Part shown: in pieces, positions 59,609-64,000 of the stretch
Numbering within the stretch: position 1 is the stretch's first letter
Layout: the number at the start of each line of letters is the position of its first letter
Assembly: GCF_015752315.1 (NCBI RefSeq)
Contig: NZ_JADOVJ010000001.1
Location: 5,386,501-5,450,500, forward strand
Direction of reading: 5' to 3'
DNA length: 64,000 nt
Origin: Nocardioides luteus
GTDB lineage: Bacteria > Actinomycetota > Actinomycetes > Propionibacteriales > Nocardioidaceae
Notes under the pieces: model-generated
What the model saw: the letters and a program-made list of their open reading frames with translations, nothing else
Told to the model about the DNA's origin: nothing
The model's database searches: none
Program-made: the position numbers and the translations under genes

Positions 59609-60607
59609 TCACGGTCTCACGGCCACGTCCCAGCGGAGAGCCGCGCCGTGGCCCTGGAACCAGCCGACCGCCCGTCCGTCGACCGCGAGACAGAAGTGAT
59701 GGTCCGGGTCGGGCGGGTTCGGCGCACCGGCGGCGAGGGACGGAATCACCCGCGGGCCCTCGAGGCTGATCCAGTGGCAGCGGCCGGCCGCCACGAGCGT
59801 ACGCATGCGGTGCTCGAGGCGGGCGCGATCCTGCTCGTCCAGGTAGGCCGCGGCCGCGCTGTGATGGACCACCGGGGTGCCGCCGGAGGCGGCGGCGATC
59901 TCCAGCGCGTCGTCCAGCCGGTCGAGCATGTCGCCGGCAAGGAGCCGGGGTGGCTCGGCCCGGGTCGTCTCGATCGCCGCGGCGAGGCGGTCGCGGCGCT
60001 CGTCGTGGCCCGGCCAGATCAGGGTGAGCAGCCACCTGATGTCCTCCTCGTCGGTGACGTCGAGCGGGTTGAGGTCGATCCCGACGCGAGCGGTGATGCG
60101 CGGGTGCGCGGCGGGCACGGGGACCGGCCCGTCCGACGGGATCCGGAGGACCGGCCCGCCGGAGCCGCGGAGCTCGCCCGCGCCGTCCCAGAGGTAGTCG
60201 TAGCGGTCGGGGTAGAGGCAGAGCCCGGCGCTGGCGCCGAGCTCGACGAGGGCGAGCGGCCGGTCCCCGAGCATCCCCAGTGCCGGGGTCAGCGCGGTCA
60301 GCCGGGCGACCTCGTTGGTCTGCGTACGCCGCGCCAGGATCGTCTCGCGCATCAGCGGCCACTCCGGCCCGAGGAGCATGGCCCGGAGGTCGGCGTAGGG
60401 CCCGGGCTCGAGGCCGTGCCACCGAGCCGCCGCGAAGACGAGGTTGGCCTGCTGCTTCAGCGTCGGCAGGTCGCTCAGCACCCGGAGCACCTCCGGGTCG
60501 TCGGCGACGGCGCTCGCCCAGGCGAGGTAGCAGGGAGAGGTGGACATCTCGGCGGCATGGAGCAGGTAGCTCCCCCGGATGTCGGTCAGGTCGTTCAGCG
60601 GCAGCAT
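59609..60607 (-). CDS. DUF2332 protein
   Basis: 332 residues. Matches DUF2332 by CYLAWASAVADDPEVLRVL, ALVELGASAGLCLYPDRYDYLW, GIDLNPLDVTDEEDIRWLL, VVHHSAAAAYL and WISLEGPRV. The LVELGASAGL and DLNP phrases recall methyltransferase-like folds, but no reaction is known. ATG at 60607, with GGAGGAG upstream. Divergent from the HTH-citrate synthase-like gene. Confidence 0.88.
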   Translation of the reverse strand: MLPLNDLTDIRGSYLLHAAEMSTSPCYLAWASAVADDPEVLRVLSDLPTLKQQANLVFAAARWHGLEPGPYADLRAMLLGPEWPLMRETILARRTQTNEVARLTALTPALGMLGDRPLALVELGASAGLCLYPDRYDYLWDGAGELRGSGGPVLRIPSDGPVPVPAAHPRITARVGIDLNPLDVTDEEDIRWLLTLIWPGHDERRDRLAAAIETTRAEPPRLLAGDMLDRLDDALEIAAASGGTPVVHHSAAAAYLDEQDRARLEHRMRTLVAAGRCHWISLEGPRVIPSLAAGAPNPPDPDHHFCLAVDGRAVGWFQGHGAALRWDVAVRP

Positions 60608-60721
60608 GGCGGCTCCTCCTCGGACGGGTCGGAAGCTCACCGTGCCGCCGCGGGGCCGGGTGGCGCGATGTCGATCGAGTCGACATGGCGCCGGAGCCGC
60701 TCCGTGGGCGAGAGTGTGGTC

Positions 60722-61801
60722 GTGACGGAGTGGATCACGACGCGGGAGGCGGCTCAGCGCCTCGGGGTGAAGCGCACGACGCTCTACACCTACGTCAGCC
60801 GGCGCCTGCTCACCCGGCGCCGCAGCGGCGGCGAGAGCCTGTTCGACCGCGCCGAGATCGACGCGCTGGCCAGCACCCGCCACCATCCCGGCTCCCCGCT
60901 CGGCGTGCTGCCGATGCGCTCGGTCCGCTCGAGCGTGAGCGAGGTACGCGAGGGTGAGCTGTTCCTGCGCGGCGTGCCCCTGGCCGACCTCGCCGACGAG
61001 CCGTTGGACGAGGTGGTCGATCTCGTCCTGGGTCCGGCCCCGTCGGTGGCCGTCGAGGTGCCGGACCACCTGGCCGCGCTCCCGCTCCACCGACGGCTCC
61101 CCGCACTGGCCCAGTGGGCCGGTTCCCACGGCGAGTGGGTCAGGCCCGCCGCGGCCGCCGGCGTCGCCAAGGACCTCCTGCGGGCGGCGCCTCTCGCACT
61201 CGACGGCCGCGCCGACCAGGACCGCCCGGTTCCCGAGGCGATCTTCGCCGCCGTCGCCGGGCGCCCGGGAAGCCCGCGGGAGGTGGCCACGCTCAACACC
61301 ACGCTGGTCGCGCTCCTCGACCACGGCCTGGCCGCATCGGTGGTGGCGGCCCGGGTCGCGGCTTCGGCTCGGGCCTCGGCGTACGACTGCCTGGTCGCCG
61401 GCTATGCAGCCCTCTCCGGGCAGCTGCACGGCGGGATCGGCCGGTCGGCTCTCGCCGTGCTGCGGGACGGCCCGCCGGCCGACCCGAGCAGCCCGGTCCC
61501 CGGCTTCGGGCACTGGCGCCATCCCGAGGGCGACCCACGAGCCGATGCGATCCTGGCTCGGCTCGCCCTCGTCGACGGCTCCGCGCCGACTCTGTCTCGC
61601 CTGGCCGAGATAGCCGCCCGCACCGATCGCCGGCCGAACATCGACGGGGCGCTCGCGGCCCTCGTCCTCACCTGCGAGCTGCCCGACGCCGCCGCGGAGG
61701 TGTTCTTCCAGGTGGGCCGTACGGTCGGCCTCGCCGCGCACGTCGCCGAGGAGTCCGAGGAGAACCCGCTGCGCTGGCGCGCGACCGACCCCACCGCCTG
61801 A
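60722..61801 (+). CDS. Citrate synthase-like protein with N-terminal HTH domain
   Basis: 359 residues. Begins with an excisionase/MerR-like HTH (WITTREAAQRLGVKRTTLYTYVSRR, about residues 3-50) fused to a short citrate synthase-type domain. The three catalytic positions are retained: His in LHGG, His in PGFGHW and Asp in RRPNIDGA. No large-domain extension of GltA. Citrate or methylcitrate synthesis is possible, but the HTH suggests a regulatory or nucleic-acid link. GTG at 60722 or 60716; the ATG at 60668 adds non-conserved residues. Confidence 0.8.
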   Translation: MTEWITTREAAQRLGVKRTTLYTYVSRRLLTRRRSGGESLFDRAEIDALASTRHHPGSPLGVLPMRSVRSSVSEVREGELFLRGVPLADLADEPLDEVVDLVLGPAPSVAVEVPDHLAALPLHRRLPALAQWAGSHGEWVRPAAAAGVAKDLLRAAPLALDGRADQDRPVPEAIFAAVAGRPGSPREVATLNTTLVALLDHGLAASVVAARVAASARASAYDCLVAGYAALSGQLHGGIGRSALAVLRDGPPADPSSPVPGFGHWRHPEGDPRADAILARLALVDGSAPTLSRLAEIAARTDRRPNIDGALAALVLTCELPDAAAEVFFQVGRTVGLAAHVAEESEENPLRWRATDPTA

Positions 61802-61809
61802 CCCCCGCA

Positions 61810-62832
61810 TCAGCCCGCGGCCGGCCGCTCGCTGTCGAGCTGGTCCATGAACTGAGCGGGGTAGCGGTCGCCACGAGCGGCACCGACGGGCACCGCGGCG
61901 TCGATGCGGGCGAGGTCGGCCTCGTCGAGCATGACCGCGTTCGCTCCAGCCATCGAGTCGATCTGGCTCACCCGACGCGAGCCGATGACCGGGACGATGT
62001 GCTTGCCCCGGGCCGCGACCCAGGCGATGGCCAGCTGCGCCAGGGTGACGCCCTTGGCCGCGGCGATCTCCTCGAGGGTGACCAGCAGGGCGCGGTTGTG
62101 GTCGAGGTTGTCTCCCTGGAACCGCGGCATGTGCGCGAGCGCGCCGCCGAGCGCGCCACTGCCGCCGATGAGGCCGCGGCCGAGGACGCTGTAGGCGGTG
62201 ATGCCGATGCCCAGCTCGTTGCAGGTGTCCAGGATGCCGTTGGTCTCGATATCCCGGCTGAGCAAGGAGTACTCGATCTGCAGGTCGCTGATCGGGGCCA
62301 CCGTGGCGGCCCGCCGGATGGTGTCCGCGCTGACCTCGCTCAGCCCGATGTGGCGTACGTAGCCCGCCTCCACCAGCTCCTGGACCGCACCCACGGTCTC
62401 CTCGATCGGCACCTGCGGGTCCAGGCGGGCGGGGCGGTAGATGTCGATGTGGTCGGTGCCGAGCCGCTGCAGCGAGTAGGTCAGGAACGACTTGACCGCC
62501 TCGGGACGGCCGTCGAACCCGACCGGCAGCCCGACCGGGGTGAGCAGGGCGCCGAACTTCACCGAGAGCACCACATCGTCGCGGCTGCGCTCACGCAGCG
62601 CCCGGCCGATGAGCATCTCGTTGTGCCCGGCGCCGTAGAAGTCGCCGGTGTCGATGAGGGTGCCGCCGGCGTCGAGATAGGCGTGGATGACGCGTACGCC
62701 CTCCTCGTCGTCGACCGCGCCGTAGGCGCCGGAGAGGCTCATCCCGCCGAGCGCGGGAGAGGAGACCTCCGGTCCGGTGCTGCCGAGGCGGCGCTTCTGG
62801 AACTGTGTCTGGGCTGTCTGTGAGTTCGTCAT
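61810..62832 (-). CDS. Aldo/keto reductase
   Basis: 340 residues, TIM barrel. D61, Y66 (DTGDFYGAGHNE) and K92 (SVKFG) of the catalytic tetrad are present, but the His is replaced: DIYRPARLDP where the family has QHRVDP, so A135 is at its place. Such forms exist in a defined actinobacterial subgroup. C-terminal NADP contact IPVIGSRRVSQI-like phrase (VPVIGSRRVSQ). ATG at 62832, with GGAGG. Divergent from an MmyB-type regulator, with an inverted repeat between. Confidence 0.88.
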   Translation of the reverse strand: MTNSQTAQTQFQKRRLGSTGPEVSSPALGGMSLSGAYGAVDDEEGVRVIHAYLDAGGTLIDTGDFYGAGHNEMLIGRALRERSRDDVVLSVKFGALLTPVGLPVGFDGRPEAVKSFLTYSLQRLGTDHIDIYRPARLDPQVPIEETVGAVQELVEAGYVRHIGLSEVSADTIRRAATVAPISDLQIEYSLLSRDIETNGILDTCNELGIGITAYSVLGRGLIGGSGALGGALAHMPRFQGDNLDHNRALLVTLEEIAAAKGVTLAQLAIAWVAARGKHIVPVIGSRRVSQIDSMAGANAVMLDEADLARIDAAVPVGAARGDRYPAQFMDQLDSERPAAG

Positions 62833-62879
62833 GCCTCCACCGTGCGGGCTTTCCGAGACGTACGGCAGGGCCGGTTCAT

Positions 62880-62900
62880 CCAGGGACGGCTTCTCCCTGG
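62880..62900. promoter_or_regulatory. Operator candidate between aldo/keto reductase and MmyB-type regulator
   Basis: CCAGGGA-N7-TCCCTGG, perfect 7-bp arms, in the 101-base divergent gap. Compare with the repeat at 55526 near the first MmyB-type regulator. Confidence 0.6.
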
Positions 62901-62933
62901 CTGAGGCTCGGCTCCGGATCGATACTGGTCGGT

Positions 62934-63761
62934 GTGACCGACCGCAACGCACTCGCCGACTTCCTGCGCCGACGGCGGGCGCTGATCCGCCCGGCCGACG
63001 TCGGCCTGCCCGAGGGCATCCGCCGGCGTACGCCCGGCCTCCGCCGCGAGGAGGTCGCGATGCTCGCCGGTGTGTCTACCGACCACTACACCCGGCTGGA
63101 GCAGGCCCGCGGGTCGGCGCCCTCGGAGTCCGTGGTCAACGCGGTCGCCCGGGCGCTGCAGTGCGACCTCGACGAGCGCGACCACCTCTACTACCTGGCC
63201 GGGATGACCCCACCGCCCCGCCGAGGCCACGTACGCCCCGGGCTCATCGCCCTGGCCAACCGGCTCACCGACCTGCCCGTGATGATCTGCAACGACCTCG
63301 GCGAGGTGCTCTTCACCAACCCGATGGCCGACCTGCTGGTGGGACACCTGCGCGGCAGCGGAGGGAAGACCGAGAACATGGTGTGGCGCTGGTTCACCGA
63401 CCCGGCCTTCCGGCAGATGCCCGAGGAGGACTGGGACCGGATCTCGGCCGTCCACGTCAGCGACCTGCGCGCGACCCACGCCCGTCGCGCCGGCGACCCC
63501 GACGTCACCGGCCTCGTCGACGACCTGCTTGCCGCGAGCGCGGAGTTCCGCGAGCTCTGGGAGCGCCACGAGGTGGGCGTACGCCGCGCCGACCGGAAGA
63601 CCTTCCTCCATCCCGAGGTCGGTGCCGTCGAGGTGCGCTGCGAGGTGCTCTTCAGCGAGGGGCAGGAGATCCAGCTGGTCGCCTACTTCCCCGCCGAAGG
63701 CACCGATGCGGCCGAGAAGCTCGACCTGCTCCGGGTGATCGGAACCCAGGCCTTCTCCTAG
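62934..63761 (+). CDS. XRE/MmyB-type transcriptional regulator
   Basis: 275 residues. HTH hallmark TPGLRREEVAMLAGVSTDHYTRLEQARG, then the MmyB-like domain (PVMICNDLGEVLFTNPMADLL, FLHPEVGAVEVRCEVLF, IQLVAYFPAEG). Paralogous in layout to the regulator at 55581. Likely controls the divergent aldo/keto reductase. GTG at 62934. The stop overlaps the convergent GtrA-like gene by four bases (CTAG). Confidence 0.9.
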   Translation: MTDRNALADFLRRRRALIRPADVGLPEGIRRRTPGLRREEVAMLAGVSTDHYTRLEQARGSAPSESVVNAVARALQCDLDERDHLYYLAGMTPPPRRGHVRPGLIALANRLTDLPVMICNDLGEVLFTNPMADLLVGHLRGSGGKTENMVWRWFTDPAFRQMPEEDWDRISAVHVSDLRATHARRAGDPDVTGLVDDLLAASAEFRELWERHEVGVRRADRKTFLHPEVGAVEVRCEVLFSEGQEIQLVAYFPAEGTDAAEKLDLLRVIGTQAFS

Positions 63762-64000
63762 GCCACCATCGCAGAGCGCGGCGCGGCCATCACCATCCTC
63801 AGGATGACGAATCGCACCAGGGTGGCGGCGGCGTTGGCGACGACGAGCACCACCAGCTCGGTGGGTCTGGCCGGCATCGGGGCGGCCAGGTGGAGGAGCG
63901 CGAGCGAGCCCGACGTCAGCGCCAGCCCCAGCCCGAAGGCCAGCAGCCCGGCGACGTGATGCCTGACGGCACCCTGCCGCACGGTGATCCCGAAGGTCAG
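63758..64000 (-). CDS. GtrA-like membrane protein (5' end outside window)
   Basis: Only the last 80 residues are in the window; the frame stays open to the right edge, and the GTG at 63982 is just an internal codon. Two hydrophobic segments are visible (LLAFGLGLALTSGSLALLHL, ELVVLVVANAAATLVRFVIL) and the end NAAATLVRFVILRMVM resembles the C-terminus of GtrA-type proteins, which move lipid-linked sugars or act beside glycosyltransferases. Confidence 0.6.
   Translation of the reverse strand: MTFGITVRQGAVRHHVAGLLAFGLGLALTSGSLALLHLAAPMPARPTELVVLVVANAAATLVRFVILRMVMAAPRSAMVA

Noticed and set aside
61114..62823. Plus-strand frame crossing the citrate synthase-like and aldo/keto reductase genes
   Set aside because: Wrong frame of one gene and antisense of the other; no homology.
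1..64000. tRNA, rRNA, CRISPR arrays, insertion sequences and prophage genes
   Set aside because: No T-loop/acceptor pattern, regularly spaced repeats, transposase or phage structural motif was found by reading both strands. A covariance-model scan would be decisive for small RNAs.

Overview
The window is high-GC actinobacterial DNA. The gene set points to a Nocardioides-like member of the Nocardioidaceae: an AlkB-rubredoxin fusion with its TetR repressor, polyphosphate glucokinase, a biotin-dependent acyl-CoA carboxylase with HMG-CoA lyase, MmyB-type XRE regulators, DUF1918 and 2TM stress proteins, DUF2332 and WXG100-type proteins. Genus is inferred from gene content and style only. There is no rRNA, tRNA, CRISPR array, insertion sequence or phage. 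Coding is dense and many genes overlap by 1 or 4 bases. Several promoters place a TAG(A/G)(C/A)T-like -10 box 6-8 bases before the start codon, which suggests leaderless mRNAs.

Region 1 (1-9.4 kb) is housekeeping and stress: a DUF308 membrane protein (cut by the window edge), a flavin disulfide reductase, a Lys-rich DUF7218 protein, a secreted metallopeptidase, a glyoxalase-fold protein, two small membrane proteins, a 2TM protein, DUF1918, a beta-CASP RNase and an AAA ATPase. Region 2 (9.4-15.7 kb): an Fpg/Nei glycosylase near a perfect LexA-type box, rhodanese, Aat transferase, an EcsC protein, and an operon of two paralogous sulfotransferase-like proteins around an unknown protein. Region 3 (15.8-21.5 kb) is the leucine/isovalerate branch: HMG-CoA lyase, acyl-CoA (methylcrotonyl-CoA) carboxylase alpha and beta, and a TetR regulator with an obvious operator. 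A secreted ricin-type lectin gene sits in the middle on the other strand.

Region 4 (21.5-28.2 kb): SWIM protein and SNF2 helicase, a molybdopterin oxidoreductase, an EmrB-type MFS exporter and a GH114-like lipoprotein. Region 5 (28.2-34.4 kb) is an accessory island with lower GC in part. It holds four WXG/YxxxD-type proteins that look like type VII secretion substrates, LpqN/DcrB-like partners and lipoproteins, but no ESX core genes. This is the best candidate for an undescribed system. Region 6 (34.4-42.3 kb): P450 with a small partner, a two-component system, RecQ fused to a phosphoribosyltransferase domain, and an ABC-F protein preceded by a 14-residue leader peptide containing an Arg-Leu-Arg motif.

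Region 7 (42.3-53.1 kb): consecutive M4, M13 and M15 metallopeptidases, TetR-AlkB-rubredoxin, ppgK, a membrane-anchored HExxH protein whose 3' end runs 150 bases antisense to ppgK, and a nitroreductase. Region 8 (53.1-64 kb): YitT, two SDRs divergent from an MmyB-type regulator, pntAB, DUF2332, an HTH-citrate synthase-like protein, an aldo/keto reductase divergent from a second MmyB-type regulator, and the 3' end of a GtrA-like gene. Inverted repeats lie in most divergent regions and perfect hairpins between several convergent genes. The only gap over 300 bases without a long gene (41919-42320) holds the ABC-F leader/attenuator and the terminator of the M4 protease gene.
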